From Lachnobacterium bovis DSM 14045 (GTDB lineage Bacteria > Bacillota > Clostridia > Lachnospirales > Lachnospiraceae), in NCBI RefSeq assembly GCF_900107245.1, contig NZ_FNPG01000015.1:1-64000 (forward strand): a DNA stretch of 64,000 nucleotides, given 5' to 3'. The notes under the pieces were generated by a model. The model did not search any database, was not told the DNA's origin, and saw nothing but the letters and a program-made list of their open reading frames with translations. Below, piece by piece: positions 27,145-36,260 of the stretch. Every line of letters starts with the position of its first letter. Position 1 is the first letter of the stretch. The translations under genes were made by a program, and so were the position numbers.

Positions 27145-29016
27145 ATGGAGTGGAAAGAATATAAAGAAATAATAAAAGAAAAAATAATAAAAGATGAATT
27201 CATCTCTTCAGAAATGCTTGAAATTTTTAATAAAGATGTATTATGTCAAACAGATGAAAGTGAAATAATAGAAGATATTAGAAGTATGAAAAATATAGAA
27301 AAAAAATTAGAATCAGACAGTACTTTAGAAAAAATTTTAGTAAACAAATTACGATTGTTATTTAAACAGTTACTTGTGTATTTGACAGGTTTGTCGGGAG
27401 ATTATTATGATTTTTTGCAGGAAATAAAAGAAGTAGATGATTATAAGGAGTTAGTTTATCTGTTTTTGCAAGCAAGATCAATGCAAATAGAAAATACCAA
27501 TATAGTATCGAAAGAAAGTGACGCAATATTTTCTGATATTGATACAAAAATATATAATTTATGTAGAGAAAGAAAAAATGCAAATACGTCTCATTTAAGA
27601 TATGAATTAAGAGAAAATAATGCAGTAGTTATTATAATATCAAAAATGGAAGATGAGATTGATTTAGAAAATTTAGAAGAAGTGTGTAAATATACGTATG
27701 AAATATGTGGAAAAAATATCATTGTTATAAATACAAATGATTATGTGACAGAAAACAATAATCAGCCGTTATTGTTACCTTTTTTTAAAGGAAAAGACAT
27801 TTTGGAGGGAAGAGAAGAATTTTCGTTTGGTAGTACAAAAGTGCAGTATATTTCTGTTCAAAATCTTGCAGAAGAAGCATTACAAATGGATATGCTAATA
27901 GATTATATTAGAGAAATAAAGCCATATTATATAATAAATTTCGGCGGAATAAACTATTTTGCAAGAATGGTAAATAGTGTAGTACCAACACTGACATTAA
28001 CAACAAATAAACAGGAAGAGTGTACTAGTTTTAATATGGTTGTAACAAGCAAAGAGGATATAAACAAAGGAATAAAAGAGTATAAATTTAAGGCAGATAG
28101 TTATGATTATGATTTTATTGAAGATATAAAAAAACATATAGTAAAAGTGGACAAGTCAAACTGGAGTGGGAATGAAATATTGGTTTCAGTATTTACATTA
28201 TCATACAATCACGAGCCATTTTTGCAAGAAATGTTAAATGGTGCGTTGATGCAAAAGACAAGTTTTCCTTTTGAAATTGTAATTAATGATGATTGTTCGA
28301 CGGATTTGTCGGCAAAAATAATTAAAGCATATCAAGATGAATATCCAGAAATTGTGCATCCATTATATCAAAAACAAAATCTTTGTTCCTTAGGAGTAGA
28401 TTTTACTGATAAAATACTTTATCCAAATACAAAAGGAAAATATATTGCTTTATGTGAAGGTGATGATTATTGGATTGATGAAAACAAATTAGAAATACAA
28501 GTAAAATATATGGAAGATAATCCTGATGTAGCAGGGACTTTTCATGACGCATATATGAAAATGAAAGATGGAAAGTTTATAGAGCATAGTGATAGAAAGT
28601 TAGAAGAAGCCGATTATGATACATCATATTGTATAAGTAAATCACAAACTAGGATAGATACAGCAACTATTGTATATAATAAAGAAAAGGTTTTACCAAT
28701 ACCTTATTTTTCAAAATATGCAAAAACAGGTGATTATTTGTTGTGTATTACAATTTCATTGAGAGGAAAATTTCATTATTTTCCAAGAATTATGGGAGTA
28801 TATCGAATGAGTGATAATAATTGGTCAAGTACGATTTTAAATAATCCTAAAAAATATAAAGAGTTTTCAATGGGAGAAATAAGGTGGCTATTTGATTTAA
28901 ACGAATATACAGATGGAAAATATTATAATGAAATAGCAAAAGTCATTGCTGTCAGAGGTAGAGATTTAGCAAGGGTTATTGAATATGAGGAAGCGTTAGA
29001 TATGATTAAATGTTAG
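27145..29016 (+). CDS. Large two-part glycosyltransferase
   Basis: A protein of 623 aa. Residues about 1-340 are helical and then Rossmann-like (VVIIISKMEDEIDLENLEEVCKYTYEI, IRPYYIINFGG-type segment), perhaps a degenerate GT-B-like or partner-binding domain. Residues about 345-600 are a family 2 GT-A domain: VSVFTLSYNHEPFLQEML, INDDCSTD, and ALCEGDDYWID as the metal-binding DxD-equivalent. The two-domain layout is seen in protein O-glycosylating maturation proteins, though motilin-specific motifs such as Maf were not found. It ends the surface-modification run and precedes a strong terminator. Confidence 0.75.
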   Translation: MEWKEYKEIIKEKIIKDEFISSEMLEIFNKDVLCQTDESEIIEDIRSMKNIEKKLESDSTLEKILVNKLRLLFKQLLVYLTGLSGDYYDFLQEIKEVDDYKELVYLFLQARSMQIENTNIVSKESDAIFSDIDTKIYNLCRERKNANTSHLRYELRENNAVVIIISKMEDEIDLENLEEVCKYTYEICGKNIIVINTNDYVTENNNQPLLLPFFKGKDILEGREEFSFGSTKVQYISVQNLAEEALQMDMLIDYIREIKPYYIINFGGINYFARMVNSVVPTLTLTTNKQEECTSFNMVVTSKEDINKGIKEYKFKADSYDYDFIEDIKKHIVKVDKSNWSGNEILVSVFTLSYNHEPFLQEMLNGALMQKTSFPFEIVINDDCSTDLSAKIIKAYQDEYPEIVHPLYQKQNLCSLGVDFTDKILYPNTKGKYIALCEGDDYWIDENKLEIQVKYMEDNPDVAGTFHDAYMKMKDGKFIEHSDRKLEEADYDTSYCISKSQTRIDTATIVYNKEKVLPIPYFSKYAKTGDYLLCITISLRGKFHYFPRIMGVYRMSDNNWSSTILNNPKKYKEFSMGEIRWLFDLNEYTDGKYYNEIAKVIAVRGRDLARVIEYEEALDMIKC

Positions 29017-29325
29017 ATATGATTTAGGAAAAAAAGATAGTAAAAACAATAGATATAATTAAAAGTCTCCCTGTAAAAACTTTTGTAATGTAAAAAATAT
29101 AAAAGTTTTTACAGGGAATTTTTTGTTATAAATATTATAATTCCTATAGAATTACTATTATATAAAAAAATTATTGCCAGTCATAATAAATAAAAATTAT
29201 TACTATTGAAGAAGTAGCTGATATAATATAACATATTAAAACAGTAGGAATTGAAGAGGTTAGTTAATAAACTAAAATTTTTGGTCGTTAAATTATAAAT
29301 ATTAAAAAATAGGAGTGGTAAAAAT
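29017..29325. other. Intergenic region of 309 bp
   Basis: Holds a strong terminator (29068-29124), an AT-rich promoter region with TATAAT at 29222-29227 lacking an obvious -35, and a small inverted repeat TTAGTT/AACTAA (29260-29265, 29270-29275) just downstream of the likely start site. No gene or RNA is recognised. Confidence 0.6.
29068..29124 (+). terminator. Strong intrinsic terminator
   Basis: Perfect 17-bp stem (arms 29068-29084 and 29101-29117) followed by ATTTTTTG. It closes the glycan cluster and isolates the sulfur island. Confidence 0.9.
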
Positions 29326-30486
29326 ATGAAAAGAGGAATTAATACACGATGTTTGCATATAGAACAGGATGAAAAAGAAAATAACAGTTTTAATAATTTT
29401 GGTGCAATAAGCTATCCAATTTATCAGACAGCAACATATGCCCATCAAGGCATAGGAAAAAGCACAGGTTACGATTATAGTAGATTGCAAAATCCAACAC
29501 GTAACCAGCTAGAAAAGGTGGTTGCTAATTTAGAAGAAGGAATTGATGCGTTTGCATTATCAAGTGGAATGGCAGCAATAACTTTGATGATGGAAATTTT
29601 TAAGCCAGGAGATCATTTGATAGTTGAAGCTGATTTGTATGGTGGAAGTATTAGATTATTTGATAATGTTTCAAAGAAAAATGGTATTGATTTTACATAT
29701 CTAGATTGCTCAAGTGAAGATATTGAATCTCATATAAAAGAAAATACAAAAGCAATTTATATAGAGACACCAACGAATCCTATGATGAATATTTCTGACA
29801 TTGAAGAAATATCTAAAGTTGCAAAAAAACATAATTGTATTTTAATTGTTGACAATACGTTTTTAACACCATATTTTCAAAATCCATTAACGTTAGGGGC
29901 GGATATAGTTATTCATAGTGGAACAAAATTTTTAGGAGGTCATAATGATACTTTAGCTGGATTTATTGTGACAAATAATGAAGAAATCCAGGAAAAACTT
30001 AGATTTTTAATTAAGACAACAGGTTCAGGACTTGCACCGTTTGACTGCTGGTTGATTCAAAGAGGAATTAAGACATTAGGGGTTAGAATGGAGAGAGCAC
30101 AACAAAATGCAATAGAAATTGCAGAATTCTTAAAAAAACAAGATAAAGTAACAGATGTTTTTTATCCGGGGTTACCTGAACATAAAGGGCATAATATTAT
30201 AAAAAAACAGGCACGCGGATATGGTGCAATGTTGACATTTAATATTGACAGCGAGCAACATGCTTATGAAATTTTAGAAAACGTGAAGATGATAAAATTT
30301 GCGGAAAGTTTAGGCGGAGTTGAGACATTAATTACGTATCCAACAACTCAAACTCATGCGGATGTTCCAGAAGAAAAAAGATTAGCAAATGGAATTACTC
30401 CTAGAACTTTGCGAGTTTCTGTTGGTATTGAAGATGCGAGGGATTTGATTGCAGAGTTAGAGCATGTATTCGCAAAGTTATCGTAG
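29326..30486 (+). CDS. Trans-sulfuration PLP enzyme (cystathionine gamma-synthase/lyase or O-acetylhomoserine sulfhydrylase type)
   Basis: A Cys/Met-metabolism PLP enzyme of 386 aa. It has the YDYSRLQNPTRNQLE substrate and phosphate-binding segment, SSGMAAI glycine loop, ETPTNPMM, VDNTFLTPY and the PLP lysine near 201 in HSGTKFLGGHND. The N-terminal CGS/CGL layout is normal in length. Members make cystathionine, cleave it, or add sulfide or methanethiol to acetylhomoserine; sequence reading alone does not decide which. It opens the island of sulfur genes and is followed by a C-S lyase-type aminotransferase, so metabolism of homocysteine, methionine or thioethers is expected. Confidence 0.85.
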   Translation: MKRGINTRCLHIEQDEKENNSFNNFGAISYPIYQTATYAHQGIGKSTGYDYSRLQNPTRNQLEKVVANLEEGIDAFALSSGMAAITLMMEIFKPGDHLIVEADLYGGSIRLFDNVSKKNGIDFTYLDCSSEDIESHIKENTKAIYIETPTNPMMNISDIEEISKVAKKHNCILIVDNTFLTPYFQNPLTLGADIVIHSGTKFLGGHNDTLAGFIVTNNEEIQEKLRFLIKTTGSGLAPFDCWLIQRGIKTLGVRMERAQQNAIEIAEFLKKQDKVTDVFYPGLPEHKGHNIIKKQARGYGAMLTFNIDSEQHAYEILENVKMIKFAESLGGVETLITYPTTQTHADVPEEKRLANGITPRTLRVSVGIEDARDLIAELEHVFAKLS

Positions 30487-30563
30487 AGTACTAAAAAGAT
30501 AGGAAAGTGTAAATACGATAAAATTGAATTTTAGAAAGTAAGTATTAAGAGGTAGGTGATAAA

Positions 30564-31739
30564 ATGCCAGAAAAAAATTTAAATTTTGATGAGATAATAG
30601 CTAGAAAAGGAACAGATTGTTTAAAATACGATTTCGCGTCAAGAAGAGGAATGCCAGAAGATGTATTACCTTTTTGGGTTGCCGACATGGATTTTAAAAC
30701 CTCTTCATACGTTGAAGATGCGTTAATTGAACGTGTAAAGCATGGTATTTTTGGATATAGTGAAGTAGGAGAACCATATTTTAAAGCAATTGCCAATTGG
30801 ATGAAAATACACCATAATTGGGAAATTAAAAGAGAATGGCTTGTAAAAACACCAGGTGTGGTTTATGCACTTGCAATGGCTATAAAAGCTTTCACAAATG
30901 AAGGCGATAGTGTCTTAATCCAGCAACCAGTGTATTATCCTTTTTCTGAGGTCATAGAAGATAACAAAAGAAAAATAGTAAGCAATGATTTGGTATTAGG
31001 CGAAGACAATAAATATTATATTGATTTTGTTGATTTTGAAGGAAAAATTATTCAGAATAAAGTAAAGTTGTTCCTCTTATGTAGTCCACATAATCCAGTG
31101 GGGCGAGTTTGGACAAAAGAAGAACTTATAAAAATTGGAGATATTTGTCTTAAACATGGAGTACTTGTGGTAAGCGACGAGATACATAATGATTTTGATT
31201 ATGAAAAAAGACATATTGTTTTTTCAAGCTTAAAAAAGGAATTTGAAGAGAATTCTATCGTTTGTACTTCACCAAGTAAGACATTTAACTTGGCTAGTAT
31301 GTTGATTTCGAATATTTTTATCCCAGACAGAAAAAAAAGACATCTTTTTAGAAAGCAAATTGATGCATCAGGAATGAGTCAACTTAGCGTATTAGGACTA
31401 GTTGCAACTCAGACAGCTTATGAAAAAGGTGAAGAATGGTATGATGCTATGATTTCTTATGTGAAAGAAAATATAAGTTTTGCAAAAGAATATATAAAAA
31501 AAAATATGCCAAACGTGAAAATGATAGATATAGAAGGAACATATTTGCTGTGGCTTGATTTTAGAGAAACAGGAATTGATGTCGATGAATTAGACAGAAG
31601 AATAATTTATGATGCAAAATTATGGTTAGACAGTGGGAAAATTTTTGGAAAAAGTGGAGAAGGTTTTCAGCGAATCAATGTTGCGTGTCCAAGATGTTTA
31701 CTTGAGGAAGCATTAAAGCGTTTAAAACAAATATTATAA
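30564..31739 (+). CDS. PatB/MalY-family cystathionine beta-lyase-like aminotransferase
   Basis: A fold-type I PLP enzyme of 391 aa. The MalY/PatB signature opening is present: KGTDCLKYDF...LPFWVADMDF, then GIFGYSEVGEPYFKAI, CSPHNPVGRVWTKEEL, VVSDEIHNDF, and the PLP lysine K238 in SPSKTFNLA. Such enzymes cleave C-S bonds of cystathionine, cysteine or S-alkylcysteines to thiol, pyruvate and ammonia. It is in the same direction as the preceding PLP enzyme (77 bp gap), suggesting release or recycling of sulfur. Confidence 0.87.
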   Translation: MPEKNLNFDEIIARKGTDCLKYDFASRRGMPEDVLPFWVADMDFKTSSYVEDALIERVKHGIFGYSEVGEPYFKAIANWMKIHHNWEIKREWLVKTPGVVYALAMAIKAFTNEGDSVLIQQPVYYPFSEVIEDNKRKIVSNDLVLGEDNKYYIDFVDFEGKIIQNKVKLFLLCSPHNPVGRVWTKEELIKIGDICLKHGVLVVSDEIHNDFDYEKRHIVFSSLKKEFEENSIVCTSPSKTFNLASMLISNIFIPDRKKRHLFRKQIDASGMSQLSVLGLVATQTAYEKGEEWYDAMISYVKENISFAKEYIKKNMPNVKMIDIEGTYLLWLDFRETGIDVDELDRRIIYDAKLWLDSGKIFGKSGEGFQRINVACPRCLLEEALKRLKQIL

Positions 31740-31828
31740 TTTGCTTTTATTTTGAAGTAGTAAAAGTATAATATATATTTTATAAGATATAAAACAGTAA
31801 AAAATATAATAATAAAGAGGATGAAAAA

Positions 31829-32728
31829 ATGACAATACTACAATTGAAATACGTTATTACAATAGCTAATTCATCGTCTATGAGGGAGGCTGCGAGTAAA
31901 TTATATGTTTCGCAGCCTGCTCTGTCTGCAACGATAAGAGAATTAGAACAGGAATTAAATATCAAAATATTTGAAAGAAATAATAAAGGAATAAATGTAA
32001 CAGAACAAGGAAGAGAGTTTGTAAACTATGCAAAACAAGCGGTCAACCAATATGAAATAATAGAAGATCGCTATTTTTCAGGGGGAGAGAGAAAAAAACA
32101 TTTTTCAGTTTCAATGCAACATTATGTCTTTGGAATTCATGCATTCGTAAATGCATTAAAAAAAATAGATTATCCCAAGTATAATTATTCAGTATATGAG
32201 ACGAGAACAGAAGAAGTCTTGTCAGATGTTAGAAAACAAAAAAGTGAGGTTGGAATTATTGCATATACAAAAAGTAATGAAGCAGTAATAAAAAAATTAT
32301 TTAGAGAGTTTAATCTAGAGTTTTTTCCATTATTTCATAAGGAATCATGTGCATATGTTTGGAAAGAGCATCCACTTGCAGGTGAAAAGGAGTTGTCGCT
32401 TGAAGATTTAAGAGAGTATCCATTTTTATCATTTGATCAAAGTAGTGATAGCGAATTTTATTTGTCGGAAGAGCCTCTTAGTGATTACGATTTCCCAAAA
32501 ATTATTAAATCAACAGATAGAGCTACTTCGGCAGAATTAATGGCAGCTTTAAATGGATATTCAATAGGAACAGGTGCGATGACAAAGAGTATTTCATTAA
32601 AAGATGAGTTTTTAAGCATAAAATTAAAAGAGCAGGATCCAGTCACAGTAGGTTATATTCTTTTGAAAAATCACAAATTAAGCGAAATAGGAAAAACTTA
32701 TGTGGAGGAATTAAAGAAAATTTCCTAA
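31829..32728 (+). CDS. LysR-family transcriptional regulator
   Basis: A LysR-type regulator of 299 aa: N-terminal helix-turn-helix (QLKYVITIANSSSMREAASKLYVSQPALSATIRELEQELNIKIFERN), linker helix and a periplasmic-binding-protein-like effector domain. Its layout suits the CysB/CmbR/CysL-type regulators of sulfur genes, though that grouping is inferred from neighbours. A possible promoter is TTGAAG (31752-31757), 16 bases, TATATT (31774-31779). It sits between the PLP genes and the sulfonate-type importer and is a good candidate regulator of both. Confidence 0.85.
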   Translation: MTILQLKYVITIANSSSMREAASKLYVSQPALSATIRELEQELNIKIFERNNKGINVTEQGREFVNYAKQAVNQYEIIEDRYFSGGERKKHFSVSMQHYVFGIHAFVNALKKIDYPKYNYSVYETRTEEVLSDVRKQKSEVGIIAYTKSNEAVIKKLFREFNLEFFPLFHKESCAYVWKEHPLAGEKELSLEDLREYPFLSFDQSSDSEFYLSEEPLSDYDFPKIIKSTDRATSAELMAALNGYSIGTGAMTKSISLKDEFLSIKLKEQDPVTVGYILLKNHKLSEIGKTYVEELKKIS

Positions 32729-32859
32729 GAGAATTTGGAATGAAATAGTGGAATCGTTTTTAGTGCCTTTTAGAGACAATTTAATAGAATTATTATTTGT
32801 GATACAAAAATATTATTACAGAAAATAAAATTTAGTAATTAGATAATAACAAAAATTTA

Positions 32860-32868
32860 TGTTATATT
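32860..32868 (+). promoter_or_regulatory. Extended -10 promoter of the importer operon
   Basis: TGT-TATATT at 32860-32868; transcription would start near 32875 and pass through the hairpin at 32901-32930. Confidence 0.5.
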
Positions 32869-32900
32869 ACAATCAACATGAATCAGAAATAGTGTTAAAG

Positions 32901-32930
32901 AACTAGAGGTGAGTAAGCCTCTAGTTTTTT
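32901..32930 (+). terminator. Leader terminator/attenuator before the importer operon
   Basis: Perfect 9-bp stem AACTAGAGG/CCTCTAGTT (32901-32909, 32918-32926) with an 8-base loop and a T run to 32930. It lies between the only good promoter and the first importer gene, 32 bp before that start, so it may attenuate the operon. No recognised riboswitch fold (S-box, T-box) precedes it. The alternative is a simple terminator for upstream read-through. Confidence 0.7.
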
Positions 32931-32962
32931 AATAAAATTTACTAAAAAGAAGGAGGGCAAAG

Positions 32963-33928
32963 ATGATAAGAAAGCAAGCTAAAAAAATAAGTTTTATTAT
33001 TTCATGGTTGCTTGCAGTGTTAGTTGAACTAATGGTAGAAAATGACGTGACACAGCCAGAAGCTAATGAACCATATTATTTGTATCTATTAGGTATAGTG
33101 GGAGTGATTATAATTGTTTGTTATTTAGGTTCTTTTTTTAAAAATAATATATCAAAAAAATTGGATGATTATTTACAAAAGAAAGCACCACTTTTTGCAG
33201 GAGGAATTTTATTAATAAATATTATCAATATTGTTTGTAGTAAATTAGCATTGCTTCCAGTTTTATTTTTCCCATCGCTGGATAGAATATTTGGAGCTTT
33301 AGTTAATGATAGAGTGTTGTTGGGGGAATGTATTTTAGCATCAGCAAAGCTTTTATTAATAGGATTTTTGATAGGAGGAATAACAGGTTTTTTTACAGGA
33401 ATACTAATAGGATTTAACAAGGTTGCAGCATATTGGATAAATCCTTTAACCAAAGTAATAGGACCAATACCACCAACAAGTTGGTCGCCTCTAGTACTTT
33501 CAATTTTTAGTACATCTTATCAAGCAGCAATCTTTATGGTTGCACTTTCTGTTTGGTTTCCGATAACGGTAATGACAAGTAACGGAATATCAAATGTTAA
33601 TCAGACATTTTTTGAAGTTGCGGAAACAGTAGGTGCAAGTAAAAGATATCAAATTTTCAAAGTTGGAATACCAGCAGCGATGCCAAATGTTTTTTTAGGA
33701 TTGTTTTATGCAACAACAGGAGCATTTGTAACATTAGTTACAGCAGAAATGTTCGGATGTAAGTCAGGAATAGGTTGGTATCTAAATTGGCAAAAAAGCA
33801 TGATGTTATATGCAAATGTATACGCGGGATTAATTGTTTTAGCTGTTTTGTGTAATTTGATTATAAAAATTTTATTCAAGGTTAGAACAGGATTGTTAGG
33901 TTGGCAGAAAGGAGTAATTAAGTGGTAG
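32963..33928 (+). CDS. ABC importer permease, SsuC/TauC type
   Basis: A permease of 321 aa with about seven membrane helices and the BPD_transp_1 fold; the EAA loop is EVAETVGASKRYQIFKVGIPAAMPNVFLGL. The nitrate/sulfonate/taurine (NitT/TauT) class is indicated by LGECILASAKLLLIGFLIGGITGFFTGILIGF and PPTSWSPLVLSIF. It would carry an organic sulfur, nitrogen or related compound inward. It overlaps the ATPase gene and is followed by the binding lipoprotein, so all three parts are present. Substrate is inferred from the surrounding sulfur genes. Confidence 0.87.
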   Translation: MIRKQAKKISFIISWLLAVLVELMVENDVTQPEANEPYYLYLLGIVGVIIIVCYLGSFFKNNISKKLDDYLQKKAPLFAGGILLINIINIVCSKLALLPVLFFPSLDRIFGALVNDRVLLGECILASAKLLLIGFLIGGITGFFTGILIGFNKVAAYWINPLTKVIGPIPPTSWSPLVLSIFSTSYQAAIFMVALSVWFPITVMTSNGISNVNQTFFEVAETVGASKRYQIFKVGIPAAMPNVFLGLFYATTGAFVTLVTAEMFGCKSGIGWYLNWQKSMMLYANVYAGLIVLAVLCNLIIKILFKVRTGLLGWQKGVIKW

Positions 33929-34710
33929 AAAAAAGTGGAAATATTGTAATAGAAAATGTATCAAAATATTTTGATCAGGCAGATGGTTCAGTTCTAACAG
34001 CCTTAGATGGAGTAAATTTGAATATAAAACCAGGGTCATTTGTTTCATTAATTGGTCCCTCCGGATGCGGAAAGACAACTTTATTACGCGCAATAGCGGG
34101 ATTGAATTGTGCCGATAAAGGAAATATCTTTTTGGATAATGAATTGATAAAAGGGCCAAGCTATGAAAGAGGATTCGCTTTTCAACAAGCTAATCTGTAT
34201 CCATGGTTGAATATAGAAAAAAATATTTCATTTGGTTTAAGAGCCAGAGGAATATATAAGGAGAAGAAAGAAGATGTAAAAGAATATATTGAAATGGTTG
34301 GTTTAAAAGGCTTTGAAAAGTCATATCCACATCAACTTTCAGGTGGAATGAATCAGAGGGCCTCACTTGCAAGGGCGTTGGTTGGGCATCCTAAGGTTTT
34401 ATTATTAGACGAGCCATTTGGTGCGCTTGATGCTTTTACAAGAATGAACATGCAGGATGAAATATTAAGAATATGGAAACAGCAAAACATGACAATGATA
34501 ATGGTTACACATGATGTTGATGAAGCAGTGTATTTGTCAGATCAGGTTGTGGTTATGACTCCTAGACCTGCTAAAATTGAAAAAATAATTGATATAGAGT
34601 TATCGAGACCAAGAGCAAGAGGAAATCATGATTTTTTGAATTATAGAACGAAAATTTTAAAAATTTTAAATTATGCAGGAACAAATAAAGAACCTGAGTT
34701 TTATTTATAG
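33922..34710 (+). CDS. ABC importer ATPase, SsuB/TauB type
   Basis: An ABC ATPase of 262 aa: Walker A GPSGCGKTT, Q loop FQQANLYPWL, signature LSGGMNQRASLARAL, Walker B VLLLDEPFGALD and H loop VTHDVDEA. The sequence is closest in style to SsuB/TauB. It starts with GTG and overlaps the permease gene by 7 bp, indicating translational coupling. It powers the importer with the neighbouring permease and lipoprotein. Confidence 0.9.
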   Translation: MVEKSGNIVIENVSKYFDQADGSVLTALDGVNLNIKPGSFVSLIGPSGCGKTTLLRAIAGLNCADKGNIFLDNELIKGPSYERGFAFQQANLYPWLNIEKNISFGLRARGIYKEKKEDVKEYIEMVGLKGFEKSYPHQLSGGMNQRASLARALVGHPKVLLLDEPFGALDAFTRMNMQDEILRIWKQQNMTMIMVTHDVDEAVYLSDQVVVMTPRPAKIEKIIDIELSRPRARGNHDFLNYRTKILKILNYAGTNKEPEFYL

Positions 34711-34743
34711 CATTATAAAAAAGATAGGAGGTAAAAGGAGAAA

Positions 34744-35826
34744 ATGAAAGGAAAACGAAAAAAGTACATTGTAGGATTACTGTTGCTTACTATGACGGTA
34801 TCTTTATTTTCAGGATGTAGCAAGTTTGGAAAGAAGAAGTCATCAAAAGACTTGACGGTAAAAATATTAAATAACAAAGAGAGCTTGTGCCTTGCACCGG
34901 TTCATATTGCAATAATCAATGGTTATTTTGATGAAGAATTCAAAGCAGCCGGTGAAAAATATAAGATTGTAAATTCGAATATTGATACAGTTACAGAACA
35001 AATTACGAGTGGTGAGATTAATGCAGGTTACGGCTTGACAGGTACGTTGATGCAGCCAATTTCAAATGGTCTTCCAATTTCGTTTGTAACTGGCTTACAT
35101 AGAGGATGTACTAAGTTTTATTCGAAAAAAGGGTCATCAGTAAAAAGTCTTGAGGATTTAAAGGGAAAAACAATTGGCGTTCCATCGTTATCGGACTCAT
35201 CCCTTATCCAAATGAAAAGAAAACTTTTTAGCCTTGGATTTAAAGTAAATGGAAGTAAACCAGATGTTACATTTGTAGCTTATGCTATGAATGATTTACC
35301 AACAGCATTAGATAAACAAGCAGTTGATGCTGTTGGTTTACACGATCCTGTTGCATATAATGCAGAAAAAAAATATGATTTTATAAAAATTCTAGATATA
35401 GGTGAAGATAAGGAGTTTTCAAATGAGTATTGTTGCCAGGCCTATGTATCTCAGGAATTGATTAAAAACAATCCAAAAGGTGCAGCTGCTTATACAAGAG
35501 CAATCCAAAGAGCAGCAGCTTTTGTGCAGGCAAATCCAGAAGAAGCAGCAAGACTACAGGTGAAGCATGGTTATATGCCAAGTGAAAGAGAAGAAGATGT
35601 TGTAAATTACGGAAAAATTTTGGCAAGCTTAAACTATGAGCCTTCTGTAAAGTTAGGTAGAAAAACTTTTGAGGCAACATTTAAAGATCTTCAAAAAACA
35701 AAAGATATAGATTCAAAGTTGGATTTGAAGAAGTTTACCGAAAAGGTTTATCCAGATTTGAAATGGGTACCGGAGGGATATACTTATGATAATAAAACAA
35801 AGAAATTTAAAGAAATTAAGAAATGA
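34744..35826 (+). CDS. ABC importer substrate-binding lipoprotein, NMT1/SsuA type
   Basis: A binding protein of 360 aa with a lipoprotein signal peptide (basic start, hydrophobic core, lipobox LFSGC with C25). The mature part has the two-lobed NMT1/THI5/SsuA fold: CLAPVHIAIINGYFDEEF, GYGLTGTLMQPISNGLPISFVTGLH, LKGKTIGVPSLSDSS, and AVGLHDPVAYN. Proteins of this group bind sulfonates, taurine, nitrate, thiamine precursors and similar molecules. The ligand is not deducible, though an organosulfur compound fits the locus. AGGAGG lies upstream, and a short overlap or abutment with the DUF4418 gene follows. Confidence 0.87.
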   Translation: MKGKRKKYIVGLLLLTMTVSLFSGCSKFGKKKSSKDLTVKILNNKESLCLAPVHIAIINGYFDEEFKAAGEKYKIVNSNIDTVTEQITSGEINAGYGLTGTLMQPISNGLPISFVTGLHRGCTKFYSKKGSSVKSLEDLKGKTIGVPSLSDSSLIQMKRKLFSLGFKVNGSKPDVTFVAYAMNDLPTALDKQAVDAVGLHDPVAYNAEKKYDFIKILDIGEDKEFSNEYCCQAYVSQELIKNNPKGAAAYTRAIQRAAAFVQANPEEAARLQVKHGYMPSEREEDVVNYGKILASLNYEPSVKLGRKTFEATFKDLQKTKDIDSKLDLKKFTEKVYPDLKWVPEGYTYDNKTKKFKEIKK

Positions 35827-35837
35827 GGTATTTGAAT

Positions 35838-36260
35838 ATGAAAAAAGCAAGATTAAAAAACATTTTATTTGTGTTGACATCAATTTTTTTAGTGGTAGGG
35901 TTGTTAACTTTTGCCCATGGATGCGGTTATATGCATGGAGTGCATGGACCATGCTATAAAACAAAGGTAATTGCGATTATAAGTGCTGCAGTGCTTGTAC
36001 TGATTTCGGTAATAGATTATTTTGTAAGAAGTTCTAAAGTTAAAAATTTTTTGAGTGTATTACAATTATTGACTAGTATTTTTCTTATTGTTTTGCCAAC
36101 ATACGTTGCACCAGTATGCCGAATGAAAACAATGCACTGCAACATTTATACAAAACCATTTATTATTTTAATTGGTAGTATCGATTTAGCAATTTCAGTG
36201 GTAGCAATAGTTGTAGGCGTTTTAGTAAATAAGAGGAAGGAAAATGAAGCATATCAATAA
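35838..36260 (+). CDS. DUF4418 family membrane protein
   Basis: A protein of 140 aa with four membrane helices and conserved cysteines in GCGYMHGVHGPC and CRMKTMHC, which fit DUF4418. The family is usually encoded beside an FtsX-type permease and ABC ATPase, as here, and its role is unknown; the paired Cys/His/Met residues could bind a metal or a thiol. ATG 35838 is preferred, with GAGG nine bases upstream; ATG 35823 lies inside the end of the binding-protein gene. It overlaps the next gene by 17 bp. Confidence 0.7.
   Translation: MKKARLKNILFVLTSIFLVVGLLTFAHGCGYMHGVHGPCYKTKVIAIISAAVLVLISVIDYFVRSSKVKNFLSVLQLLTSIFLIVLPTYVAPVCRMKTMHCNIYTKPFIILIGSIDLAISVVAIVVGVLVNKRKENEAYQ

Noticed and set aside
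29222-29325. SAM riboswitch before the trans-sulfuration gene
   Set aside because: No conserved S-box core or terminator/antiterminator pair could be found; only a small inverted repeat is present.
32875-32962. S-box (SAM) or T-box riboswitch in the importer leader
   Set aside because: The leader before the hairpin is only about 26 bases and has none of the conserved core sequences.
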